From NCBI GenBank assembly GCA_013043085.1, contig JABDOU010000406.1:1-12469 (forward strand): DNA of 12,469 nt. The letters run 5' to 3'. A program made the translations under genes and the position numbers. The stretch comes from Acidimicrobiia bacterium (GTDB lineage: Bacteria > Actinomycetota > Acidimicrobiia > Spongiisociales > SHLN01). The notes under the pieces were generated by a model. That model was not told where the DNA came from and searched no databases. It saw nothing but the letters and a program-made list of their open reading frames with translations. This document shows, in pieces, positions 1-7,500 of the stretch (its first letter is position 1; every line of letters begins with the position of its first letter).

Positions 1-750
1 GACCAGATCGTTGGTGGCGATATTGCCGGTAGCGTCGGGAGCGAATGGACAACCTCCGAGACCACCCACAGAGCTGTCGAGAAATCGAACACCGGATTCG
101 ATTGCCGCAAAAGCGTTCGCCAGTCCCGTGTTTCTCGTGTCGTGGAAGTGGACACGGAGCGGAACGCTTCCGGTGACCACAGAAACCGCGTCGATCATTC
201 CTTGAACCGCCCAGGGATTGGCGACGCCGATCGTGTCTGCCAGTGCCAGCTCGTCGATTCCCGCTGCAACCAGACGCGATGCGATTTCAACCACCCGTTC
301 CGGTTCCACCTCTCCGTCAAAAGGACAGCCCCACACGACCGATATTGTTGCGGTCGTTGGAAGGGACACGTCCGGGGCAAAAGCCTCAATGAATGCGAGG
401 GTGTCCTCCACCTTCGCCGACAAGTTGGCCAGGTTGAAGCCGTCGGTGGCACTCACCGAGAAGTTCAGTTCATCTACGGGTGTGTCGACCGCCCGCCGGT
501 ATCCCCGCTCGTTCATGACAAGACCGATGTAGGAAACCCCGGCTCGCTTGATGAGTCCGGCCATTACGGCTTCTGCGTCGGCCATCTGGGGAACATATCC
601 GGGGTGAGCAAAACTCACAGCCTCGATTCGCTTGGCGCCCGCATCAGCAAGACGGTTGAGCAACTCGATCTTCACAGGCGTGTCGAGTACGGCAGTCTCA
701 TTTTGCAGACCGTCGCGCGGACCAACCTCGACAATTTCGATCTCTTTCAT
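1..750 (-). CDS. mvaB: Hydroxymethylglutaryl-CoA lyase, 3' end cut by the window edge
   Basis: The translated 250 residues are a TIM-barrel lyase that splits 3-hydroxy-3-methylglutaryl-CoA into acetyl-CoA and acetoacetate, the last step of leucine breakdown in the cytoplasm. The N-terminus reads MKEIEIVEVGPRDGLQNE, the usual family start with Arg12-Asp13 (catalytic Arg and metal-binding Asp). Metal ligands His201 and His203 lie in HFHDT. The signature loop GGLGGCPFAPDATGN supplies the catalytic Cys234 and metal ligand Asn243. The reading frame is still open at base 1; family members are about 300 residues, so some 50 residues are missing. The ATG at 748-750 is chosen because it puts the family start in place; there is no Shine-Dalgarno sequence, but TAACCT lies 7 nt upstream. 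It follows the glycosylase gene by 42 bp on the same strand. A related DRE-TIM lyase with another acyl-CoA substrate cannot be excluded. Confidence 0.9.
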   Translation of the reverse strand, partial: MKEIEIVEVGPRDGLQNETAVLDTPVKIELLNRLADAGAKRIEAVSFAHPGYVPQMADAEAVMAGLIKRAGVSYIGLVMNERGYRRAVDTPVDELNFSVSATDGFNLANLSAKVEDTLAFIEAFAPDVSLPTTATISVVWGCPFDGEVEPERVVEIASRLVAAGIDELALADTIGVANPWAVQGMIDAVSVVTGSVPLRVHFHDTRNTGLANAFAAIESGVRFLDSSVGGLGGCPFAPDATGNIATNDLV

Positions 751-757
751 CTGCCAG

Positions 758-763
758 AGGTTA
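758..763 (-). promoter_or_regulatory. Candidate -10 box for leaderless HMG-CoA lyase transcript
   Basis: The minus strand reads TAACCT, then 7 nt, then the ATG of the lyase gene. This fits the actinobacterial TANNNT -10 pattern with transcription starting at about the start codon. There is no Shine-Dalgarno sequence before this ATG. No convincing -35 box is visible 16-18 nt upstream. The same arrangement recurs at four other genes here, which raises my confidence. Confidence 0.45.
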
Positions 764-792
764 TCCAGGGGCAATTGGCATCGCAGCTCGGT

Positions 793-1578
793 TCACGGTG
801 TGCCTTGACAGGTTGGACACCAGTAGGTCACGCGTGGAGGATCACCCACATTGCCAGAGCGAATCCTTGACCGGCAGCGACGGCATCCCTGCCGGTTTCG
901 TCCATACACGTAATACGGTCGCCGCCTGTCTCCCGTAGTCACCCGTCTAGGCAATTCGCGATTCACCATCAGTAAACGCCGGGCCTCCTCTACGATCGCC
1001 GCTCGATCGGCCGATGTAAGTAACGACGGATCACCCGCCGGGTTCAGCCCAAGGAGAAATGCTATCTCTGACTTGAACACGTTTCCCACGCCGGCCATCA
1101 CCGATTGGTCAAGTAGAAGATCGGAAACCGTGGCGGCTTTCGACGCTTCGACTCGCCTCAGCGCCTCTTCGACGTCGAATTCGTCTGCCGTGAGGTCAGG
1201 ACCCAAATGGGCAATCTGGTCCTCGATCACGGGTGTCGGCTTTATGTCGACGTCGGGCGCCGCAAAGCAAACCGCAACAGAATCAGGCGTCGTCAGCACA
1301 AACCGCGCAGCGCCTTCTTCTTTGGTCCAGGCCTGACCGGGACGGTAGACGTTCCAGGATCCCGTCATTTTCAGGTGGCACCTGGCCGTCCAATCACCCG
1401 AAAAGTGAATCAGAAGATGCTTGCCGCGGTTTTCGATCCGATCAACGGTCCGGCCGACCAGACGACGACCGTATCCGGCAACGGCGCGATGGCTTCCATT
1501 GACCGAAATGACCTCTTCACCGACCAGCCGATGCTCGAGCAATCGGGCGGCACGATAGATGGAATCTCCCTCTGGCAT
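793..1578 (-). CDS. nei: Nei/Fpg-family DNA glycosylase/AP lyase (endonuclease VIII-like)
   Basis: A 261-residue base-excision repair enzyme that removes oxidised bases and cuts the resulting abasic site. It begins MPEGDSIYRAA: after Met removal Pro2 is the Schiff-base nucleophile and Glu3 the general acid. Lys53 in RGKHLL matches the conserved DNA-binding/catalytic lysine. The helix-two-turn-helix region lies near residues 157-185 (DQSVMAGVGNVFKSEI), and a zinc finger closes the protein with Cys232, Cys235, Cys254 and Cys257. The MPEGD start and four-Cys finger suggest the actinobacterial Nei2-like branch rather than classical MutM, whose start is MPELPE; this subfamily choice is inference. 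The gene lies 36 bp after aceK and 42 bp before HMG-CoA lyase. In mycobacteria a nei gene sits directly beside lhr; here lhr is on the same strand about 3 kb upstream. Confidence 0.93.
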   Translation of the reverse strand: MPEGDSIYRAARLLEHRLVGEEVISVNGSHRAVAGYGRRLVGRTVDRIENRGKHLLIHFSGDWTARCHLKMTGSWNVYRPGQAWTKEEGAARFVLTTPDSVAVCFAAPDVDIKPTPVIEDQIAHLGPDLTADEFDVEEALRRVEASKAATVSDLLLDQSVMAGVGNVFKSEIAFLLGLNPAGDPSLLTSADRAAIVEEARRLLMVNRELPRRVTTGDRRRPYYVYGRNRQGCRRCRSRIRSGNVGDPPRVTYWCPTCQGTP

Positions 1579-1584
1579 GGTGGA

Positions 1585-1590
1585 AAACTA
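1585..1590 (-). promoter_or_regulatory. Candidate -10 box for leaderless nei transcript
   Basis: The minus strand reads TAGTTT, then TCCACC (6 nt), then the nei ATG. No Shine-Dalgarno sequence is present, and the TANNNT hexamer is at the distance expected for a transcript that begins at the start codon. It lies in the 36-bp gap after aceK, so nei could be transcribed independently of aceK. No good -35 box is seen. Confidence 0.4.
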
Positions 1591-1614
1591 ACCGATCTTC
1601 GATTCTGCCAGCGA

Positions 1615-3318
1615 CTAGCGGTCTACCCTGAACTCGTCTGAGTACGGCGGTATTTCGATCAGCTCCCCTTCTGCAATTCGCTTCTGAATTCCCCGCCACC
1701 ACCTCTGTGTCAGCAGATCGCCGTGATGTTCGATGAATGCGTCACGAAGCCCGGGCGGCAATCCGAGAAAGGACCCGAACTCCTCCGGGAAGATGTCGTG
1801 AGGACCAACACCCCACATCGGCGTTTCATCCATTTCGTGGCCTGGCGGGGACTCGGGTAGTGAGCGAAACACGCACTCCGTGACCCGTACCAGCTCGTCA
1901 TAATCGTAAAACACCACCCTGCCATGGCGGGTCAGCCCGAAGTTCTTCAAGAGCAGGTCGCCCGGGAATACATTCGCAACGGCCATGTCCCTTATCGCCT
2001 GGCCATAGTCGACGACGGCTGCCGTGCGATCGGCTGCCGGCACATCCGGGCCATAGGCCGCGTCCGGATGATGGACCACCAGATTGAGCGGCGTCACACG
2101 GCGTTCTATGTAGACGTGCTCGAGGGTCACCAGATCGCCGTCGAGCGACGTCGTAGAACCACATTCCGCAAGCAGCTCTTCGAGCAGTTCAGGCTCGAAA
2201 CGGCGCCCGAACAGCTGGAGATGCTCAAACTCCTGGGCATCGATCAAGCGTCCCGCACGATCGTGCTTGAACACGAGCTCGTACGTTGCTTTTACTTCTC
2301 GCCTCGTCGTGCGTTTTGGCGGCTTGAAACGGTCACGAAGAACCTTGAACACCAGATCCATGTCTGGCATGGCAAAGACGAGCATGACGAGGCCCGGCGT
2401 TCCAGGTGCAGTGGTGAATCGATGCGACGTGAGTTCGAGATGATCGAGTATTTCTCGATATAGAAGCGTCTTACCGTGCTTGTGATAGCCAAGCGCGGTA
2501 AAGAGCTCCGATGGCCTTTTGCGCGGCATGAGTTCCTGGAGAAACGGCACGAGTTCGTACCCGGCTTCGTGGTCGATGTGAAAGTGAGACCTGGTGAAGC
2601 TGAACAAAATGCTGACCGCGGATTCTCCAATCAGCACAGCATCAATCATGATGTCACGCGGCGTATTCCGGAGAGCTACCACGAAGGGGATCGACTCCGA
2701 CCCGGTTATCAACCGGCCAACCCGATACGCCGCCTGCTCCCGGAAATGCACCGATCGGATCATTTCTATGCCCCGAATTTCGTGCGACACCCGGCGTTCG
2801 ATGAGTTCGACTGCGCGATCGACATCGCCGTCTACATCACGAAACCCGATGGCGAATTCGCAATCGACCAACATGGTCTTGATGAGGTCAGCCAGATTGC
2901 CCTCGTCGTAGGTATGGAGATGAGCGACAGGCGTGGTCGATCCTCCGGTAACGACACGCTGTGCAATGAACTCGATTTCGGGGTCAATGCCGCTGGTGTC
3001 GAACACGCGGCGTGTGATCGAATTGAAGAAGGTGAACGAGAGTATTTTCGACCGTTCATGATCCATCGCTGCGGCGTATTCGGTCTTCATCGACCGCCAG
3101 ACATCCCGGTTGGTGACATCGGCCGCCAATAATCCTCGGAGTTCTTGCTCGGCTTGACGTACCGCGGACGTATGCAGATCCAGCCGCTCGAGAGAATCTG
3201 CCCGCTGACCGCGCCAATCTTGATCTTCAAAACGCTGCTGCGCCCGCGACGTGATCACCGAAAACGTCTCATTGAGGGCGAGAGATGCTTCCGATATCAA
3301 CGCGACCGCGGCCGGCAC
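1615..3318 (-). CDS. aceK: Isocitrate dehydrogenase kinase/phosphatase AceK
   Basis: A bifunctional cytoplasmic enzyme that phosphorylates and dephosphorylates isocitrate dehydrogenase, steering carbon between the TCA cycle and the glyoxylate shunt. It is 567 residues as called, against 578 in E. coli, and is colinear with it. The N-terminal regulatory region contains AQQRFEDQDW (26-35) and FFNSITRRVF (97-106). The kinase half has Lys325 in LVFKVLRDRF (ATP lysine, E. coli Lys336), Asp360 in RLIDAQEF (E. coli Asp371, needed for phosphatase), Asp454 and Asn459 in FPGDLLLKNF (catalytic loop), and Asp472/Asp474 in FYDYDE (metal site). The spacing of these residues equals that in E. coli, so both activities are probably intact. 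The called start is GTG at 3318. The frame is open further upstream, and a perfect GGAGG lies 5 nt before an in-frame GTA codon 9 codons earlier, so the true N-terminus is uncertain. It heads the aceK-nei-HMG-CoA lyase run. Confidence 0.95.
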   Translation of the reverse strand: MPAAVALISEASLALNETFSVITSRAQQRFEDQDWRGQRADSLERLDLHTSAVRQAEQELRGLLAADVTNRDVWRSMKTEYAAAMDHERSKILSFTFFNSITRRVFDTSGIDPEIEFIAQRVVTGGSTTPVAHLHTYDEGNLADLIKTMLVDCEFAIGFRDVDGDVDRAVELIERRVSHEIRGIEMIRSVHFREQAAYRVGRLITGSESIPFVVALRNTPRDIMIDAVLIGESAVSILFSFTRSHFHIDHEAGYELVPFLQELMPRKRPSELFTALGYHKHGKTLLYREILDHLELTSHRFTTAPGTPGLVMLVFAMPDMDLVFKVLRDRFKPPKRTTRREVKATYELVFKHDRAGRLIDAQEFEHLQLFGRRFEPELLEELLAECGSTTSLDGDLVTLEHVYIERRVTPLNLVVHHPDAAYGPDVPAADRTAAVVDYGQAIRDMAVANVFPGDLLLKNFGLTRHGRVVFYDYDELVRVTECVFRSLPESPPGHEMDETPMWGVGPHDIFPEEFGSFLGLPPGLRDAFIEHHGDLLTQRWWRGIQKRIAEGELIEIPPYSDEFRVDR

Positions 3319-3576
3319 AGATGAGGATGCTTTGAGTTTCTCTACTAAAACCTCCGGTGGATTTTCAAGAAACTAGGCCTATAGTTGCGATACGACGCGA
3401 AAGTCACGCGATGGATTTCTCCACCTCATCTCCGATACCTCAGTTGCCCGGCACCGGGTCCTTGTGCTGGTCCCTCCTCGCGTGTTGTTGTCTGACGACA
3501 TATCCCATGGCCTAGGGCATATCGCCCCTCCCGCCTCCCCGTCAGTCGACACCCCTCCGAACAAGGACTCTCAACT
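3319..3576. other. Divergent intergenic region between aceK and the DUF4395 gene
   Basis: This 258-bp gap must hold the promoters of aceK (minus) and of the DUF4395 gene (plus). For aceK the best pair I see is GTGACT (3402-3407) and TATAGG (3378-3383) with an 18-nt spacer; each matches only 4 of 6 consensus bases. An imperfect inverted repeat, ATATCCC at 3500-3506 facing GGGCATAT at 3515-3522, might be a protein-binding site upstream of the DUF4395 gene. The short open frames here have no recognisable product, and I call none of them. Confidence 0.35.
3351..3355 (-). promoter_or_regulatory. Strong Shine-Dalgarno sequence upstream of aceK with no normal start codon
   Basis: The minus strand reads GGAGG, a perfect anti-16S match. 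It is 32 nt upstream of the GTG used in the aceK call, too far to serve it. Five nt downstream lies an in-frame GTA codon (3345-3343), 9 codons before the GTG. No ATG, GTG or TTG exists in frame between the upstream stop codon TAG (3375-3373) and the GTG at 3318. Either initiation is non-canonical, a base differs in this copy or read, or the match is chance. Confidence 0.45.
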
Positions 3577-4095
3577 TTGAAGCAACTATTCACCTTTCCA
3601 GATCCGGTAAACGAAAGTTCCGCTCGGCTCGTCGCAGCCGGCGTGGTCATCCTGACGTCAGTGTTTCTCATCACACAGACGTCGTGGATTCTGTGGGTTC
3701 TTGCGTACGGATTCGTGGCGCGGGTAATGACCGGACCCACACTGTCGCCTCTCGGTCAGATCGTAACGAGAGGCATTACTCCACGACTGGCAATTGTTCA
3801 CCGCTACGTGCCCGGCCCACCAAAACGGTTCGCTCAGGGCATCGGAGCGCTACTTTCGGTGAGTGCCGTGGTCGCTTATAATGGCTTTGGCTCGGGCACC
3901 CTGGCTGTTGCGCTTGTGAGTGCCATCACCTTCGCCGCTACGCTCGAATCCGTGTTCGGTTACTGCCTCGGCTGCAAGATATTCAACGGCCTCATGAAGG
4001 TCGGGGTCATTCCGGAATCGATTTGCGAAGCATGCGCCTCAACCAGAACGACGCTCGCAATCATCGGCCAAACGGCACACGGAGGAGACGGTTAG
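3577..4095 (+). CDS. DUF4395 family integral membrane protein with two CxxC motifs
   Basis: A 172-residue membrane protein recognised as DUF4395 by FPDPVNESSARLVAAGVV at the N-terminus, the central VPGPPKRFAQGIGA, and the C-terminal cysteine segment. Hydrophobic segments lie at about residues 18-50 (probably two short helices) and 88-128. Two CxxC pairs, Cys130/Cys133 (CLGC) and Cys150/Cys153 (CEAC), flank a short loop after the last membrane segment and suggest a thiol-redox or metal role. From general knowledge of this family, relatives often occur near thioredoxin or rhodanese-type genes; none is in this window. The start is TTG at 3577, supported by AAGGA at 3563-3567 with 9 nt spacing. 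It is divergent from aceK and overlaps the oxidoreductase gene tail to tail by 4 bp. The function is not established. Confidence 0.85.
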   Translation: MKQLFTFPDPVNESSARLVAAGVVILTSVFLITQTSWILWVLAYGFVARVMTGPTLSPLGQIVTRGITPRLAIVHRYVPGPPKRFAQGIGALLSVSAVVAYNGFGSGTLAVALVSAITFAATLESVFGYCLGCKIFNGLMKVGVIPESICEACASTRTTLAIIGQTAHGGDG

Positions 4096-4523
4096 GGGTC
4101 CGGCTCGAGGATCACAACCGGCAACGTTCTGCTCGTCTTTTCGGCATATGAGGCGAACGCGTTGTTGAGTTCAACGAATCGTGCGAACAGCTTGTCGCGT
4201 TCTTCTCCCGTAGCTGTTCGCGCACGGTAACGCTCGGTCCGATCGGCGACATGGACTGTGACATGCGGGTCAGCCTCCATGTTCAGGTACCAACTCGGAT
4301 GCTCATCCGCACCGCCCGCCGAGGCAACTACCAACAGGTTCTCACCATCTCGCATGTGCATGAGTGGCCGACTCCGCAGTTTTCCGGTTTTTCGTCCTTT
4401 GGTCGTCACGACGATCAGACCTCCGGCGTCGTCCGACGCTCCTACAAATCTGCCACCCAACAACTTATAGAGCGCTGCGTGAGCCCCGGTTCCCACCTTT
4501 GCAAATGTTTCAGTAATGCCCAT
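4092..4523 (-). CDS. Deazaflavin (F420)-dependent nitroreductase-family protein
   Basis: A 143-residue split-barrel protein of the DUF385/Ddn (FDOR-A) family, whose members bind coenzyme F420 and reduce quinones, nitro compounds or other substrates. The marker segments are TTKGRKTGKLRSRPL (40-54), VVASAGGADEHPSWYLN (65-81, the cofactor-binding stretch) and the following EADPHVTV (83-90). The length is typical for the family. The natural substrate cannot be read from sequence. It implies that the host makes F420, which fits an actinobacterium. It starts 21 bp after the end of lhr on the same strand. The ATG has no Shine-Dalgarno sequence, but TAATCT lies 6 nt upstream, so it may have its own leaderless transcript. 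Its stop codon overlaps that of the convergent DUF4395 gene. Confidence 0.88.
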   Translation of the reverse strand: MGITETFAKVGTGAHAALYKLLGGRFVGASDDAGGLIVVTTKGRKTGKLRSRPLMHMRDGENLLVVASAGGADEHPSWYLNMEADPHVTVHVADRTERYRARTATGEERDKLFARFVELNNAFASYAEKTSRTLPVVILEPDP

Positions 4524-4529
4524 ACACCG

Positions 4530-4535
4530 AGATTA
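4530..4535 (-). promoter_or_regulatory. Candidate -10 box for leaderless F420-type oxidoreductase transcript
   Basis: The minus strand reads TAATCT, then CGGTGT (6 nt), then the ATG. It lies in the 21-bp gap after the lhr stop codon and fits TANNNT. No Shine-Dalgarno sequence and no good -35 box are seen. If real, the oxidoreductase can be expressed without lhr. Confidence 0.4.
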
Positions 4536-4544
4536 GGTGAAAGA

Positions 4545-7500
4545 TCAAGCCCGCAGCCCCTTGTAGGAATGACGGAATCCGGCTTCCTTGAGAACGGCAC
4601 CGAGTGCCGTATCGCCTGCCTTGTTTCCGTTGATCAACTCTATTTCCAAGCGCTTGACGCGAGCCGCCAGCCGCCTTAGCCCCGCCGCAGACTGGTGCAT
4701 CACATTCGGATCATCGGTGAAGGAGATGAGCCGGCGAGCGCCTCTTTCCACGAAAACGGCAAGAGTGCCGTCCACCAGGATCACGTATGCACCAGCGCTG
4801 CGTGACGGCCGCCCTTCAGTTTCCGGCCATGGAACTGCTGCACCGTACGGGTTTGCCGGGTCGGCCGCCGCGACAACATGAATGGCATCATCGCCCGGAA
4901 GACGGAGCCGATCGACGACACCCGGATATGCAAACTGAGCGCCACCCAATCCTTCCACGAAATAACCGCGCCGCACCTTGCCGATGTCCTCCATCGCCGA
5001 GAACACCGGGTAGAGACCCGTAAACCCGCCAGGCGTTCCTTCCCCAGCTATGACGCTTCGGGCAACCACTCCATGTCTTTCCAGCAACATTGTTCCCCTC
5101 GCCGTAGCTGCCTCGGTCGGAGCGACATCGTGTAGGAGTGAACTCACCAGGTACCAGCGACCGGATCCAGAAGGAGGAGCGGCGGAAGGCACTCGTGGCC
5201 TCCCCCCTCCCCTGGTCCGCGCCTTTCCCCAGCCGTAGGCCCGCAACGGAGCAAGGGTGTCGTTTGTTACTTCACCGGCCCACACGAGGTCCCAGAGCGC
5301 GATGAGCGCCTCTTCGGGACTGCCGCCGCCGGCTGCGTCATACAGATCGCGAAAAAATGATGCTCCCCGGTCGCGCAAGTGTCCACGAAGCCGGATATGG
5401 AGTTCTCCGGCGGGTACATCATCGAGGTCGGGGACGTGGAGGAGGGGAACCTGATCACGAAAATACAGAGCAACCCTTCCGTCCCTGGTTCCCAGCGGAC
5501 CTCTGCCGATCCAGACGACTTCTCCCGTCGCCATGAGCTGATCGAGAAGATCGGGTCGATATTCCATCCTGGAGGCCAGGACGTCGCGTTCGAGAATGGA
5601 GGCAGGGATGGGCATTCCCTGCAGCTGAGTGACAATCTCGTGCAACCGACCGATGCGATTGGAACCACCTCCAACACCATGCCAGCCCAGCATGAACCTG
5701 GCGAGGTCATGATGTTCGACCGGCTCGAGCTCGTCGCGAAATTTCGCGAGCGAACGCCTCCTCATGCGGCGCAAGACCTCTCGATTTACCCACTCTGTCT
5801 TCGTCCCCAACGGTCGGAAGGCGCCTTGTTCTATCTGTCCGCGTCCCTCCAGGCGTGCCAGGACCTCGGCAACAACTGCAACGGGCAGCCCGAGAGCTGC
5901 AGCCGTTTCGCCGGTCGTAAACGGGCCATGGGTTCTCGCGAACCGGCCCACCACATCGCCGAGCGGGTCAGCAATGGGCTCGAGAAAAGCCTGCGGCACG
6001 CCTTGCGGCAAGGCATAGCCGAGCGCGTCTCTCAGTCGTGCCGCATCTTCGATAGCAGCCCAGCGCGAGGAGACTTTGATGATCCGTGCCTCGGATTCCA
6101 GCCGATCGAGCACCGAATCGAGATCATCGAGGCCTGAAGACCGAGCCCTGATTTCATCTACGTCCAACGGGCCGACGTCGAGCAACAAATCGCGAATTCC
6201 CTCAGCCGAATTCGCCCTGCGGGTCTCACTGAGCCACTGCAACGCAAGCTCGACCTCATGGATCGCATCGGTATCGAGCAACTGACGAAGCTCGGGTTCG
6301 CCCATCAACTCTGACAGCAGATTGCGGTCGAGCGTCAGCGCCGCCGCCCTCCGTTCGGCCAAAGGAGCGTCGTACTCGTACATGTACGACGCTATGAAGT
6401 CGAACATCAAAGATGATGCAAACGGGCTCGGACCGTCGGTTTCGACATCCCGGACCTTGATCTTGCGAGAAGCGATGTCTCCGAGAATCCCGGTCACTGC
6501 GTCCAGATCGAAATAGTCCTGCAGAACTTCCCGGTACGTCTCGAGGACGATGGGAAAGGTGGGAAACTCCTTCGCCACCTCGAGCAGATCAACCGCCCGT
6601 CGACGTTGCAACCAGAGCGGTGTGCGCTGGCCAGGCCGTCGCCTTGGCAGGAGAAGCGCACGACCGGCCGATTCCCGAAATCGCGACGTAAAGAGAGCCG
6701 AGTTCGCCGTTTCAGAGAGCACGAGCTCTTCGAGTTCGTCTGGCGGAACAAACAGAGGAGCTGAGTCCGGCGGCTCATCTGAATCCGGGAAACGAAAGAT
6801 GATGCCGTCGTCCGTCCACATCGTGTCGACATCCAGACCCAGGTCATTTCGCATCCGTGTCGAGGCGGCCATCGCCCACGGAGCATGAACTCTGGAGCCA
6901 AACGGCGAAAGCAACACCAAACGCCAGTCTCCGATTTCGTCGCGGAAACGTTCAACGACAACAGTCCTGTCCGTAGGAAGTGTGCCTGTGGCCTCCTTCT
7001 CTTCGGCTAGATACTGAGCGAGGTTGGCGGCGGCATACGCATCGAGATGGAAATCGGATTCGAGAACTTCGACTGCCCGGTCCTGTGAGAGTGTCCCAAT
7101 TTCGCGTACAAATGTCCCAATCGCCCTCCCCAGCTCGAGAGGTCGTCCCATCGCATCGCCATGCCAGAACGGCAGTTGTGCTGCGGAGCCAGGTGGTGCC
7201 GGGACCACAACAACGCGATCCTGAGTGATCTCGGTTATCTGCCAGGCCGATGATCCAAGAATGATGGTGTCGCCACTCCGGCTCTCGTAAACCATTTCTT
7301 CGTCGAGTTCGCCGACGCGCCCGCCTTCGGGCGACACCACCCGATAGAGCCCGCGATCGGGAATCGTTCCGGCGTTTGTCACGGCCAGCATCTTGGCTCC
7401 CGGCCTTGCTGCGAGCGTGCCGTCGACACGGTTCCAGACCACACGTGGTCGCAGTTCCGAGAACGCGTCCGATGGATATCGGCCTGCCAACATGTCGAGG

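Noticed and set aside
142..870. Plus-strand open frame of 242 codons
   Set aside because: It is antisense to HMG-CoA lyase and the end of nei, both of which have catalytic motifs in place.
1924..3132. Two plus-strand open frames of 179 and 218 codons
   Set aside because: Both are antisense to aceK, which matches E. coli AceK along its whole length.
5734..5749. Perfect 16-bp palindrome TCGCGAAATTTCGCGA
   Set aside because: It lies deep inside the lhr coding sequence; about 0.2 such palindromes are expected by chance in a window of this size, and no regulatory role is suggested by the position.
5379..6137. Plus-strand open frame of 252 codons
   Set aside because: It is antisense to the lhr C-terminal domain, with no motif and shadow-like composition.
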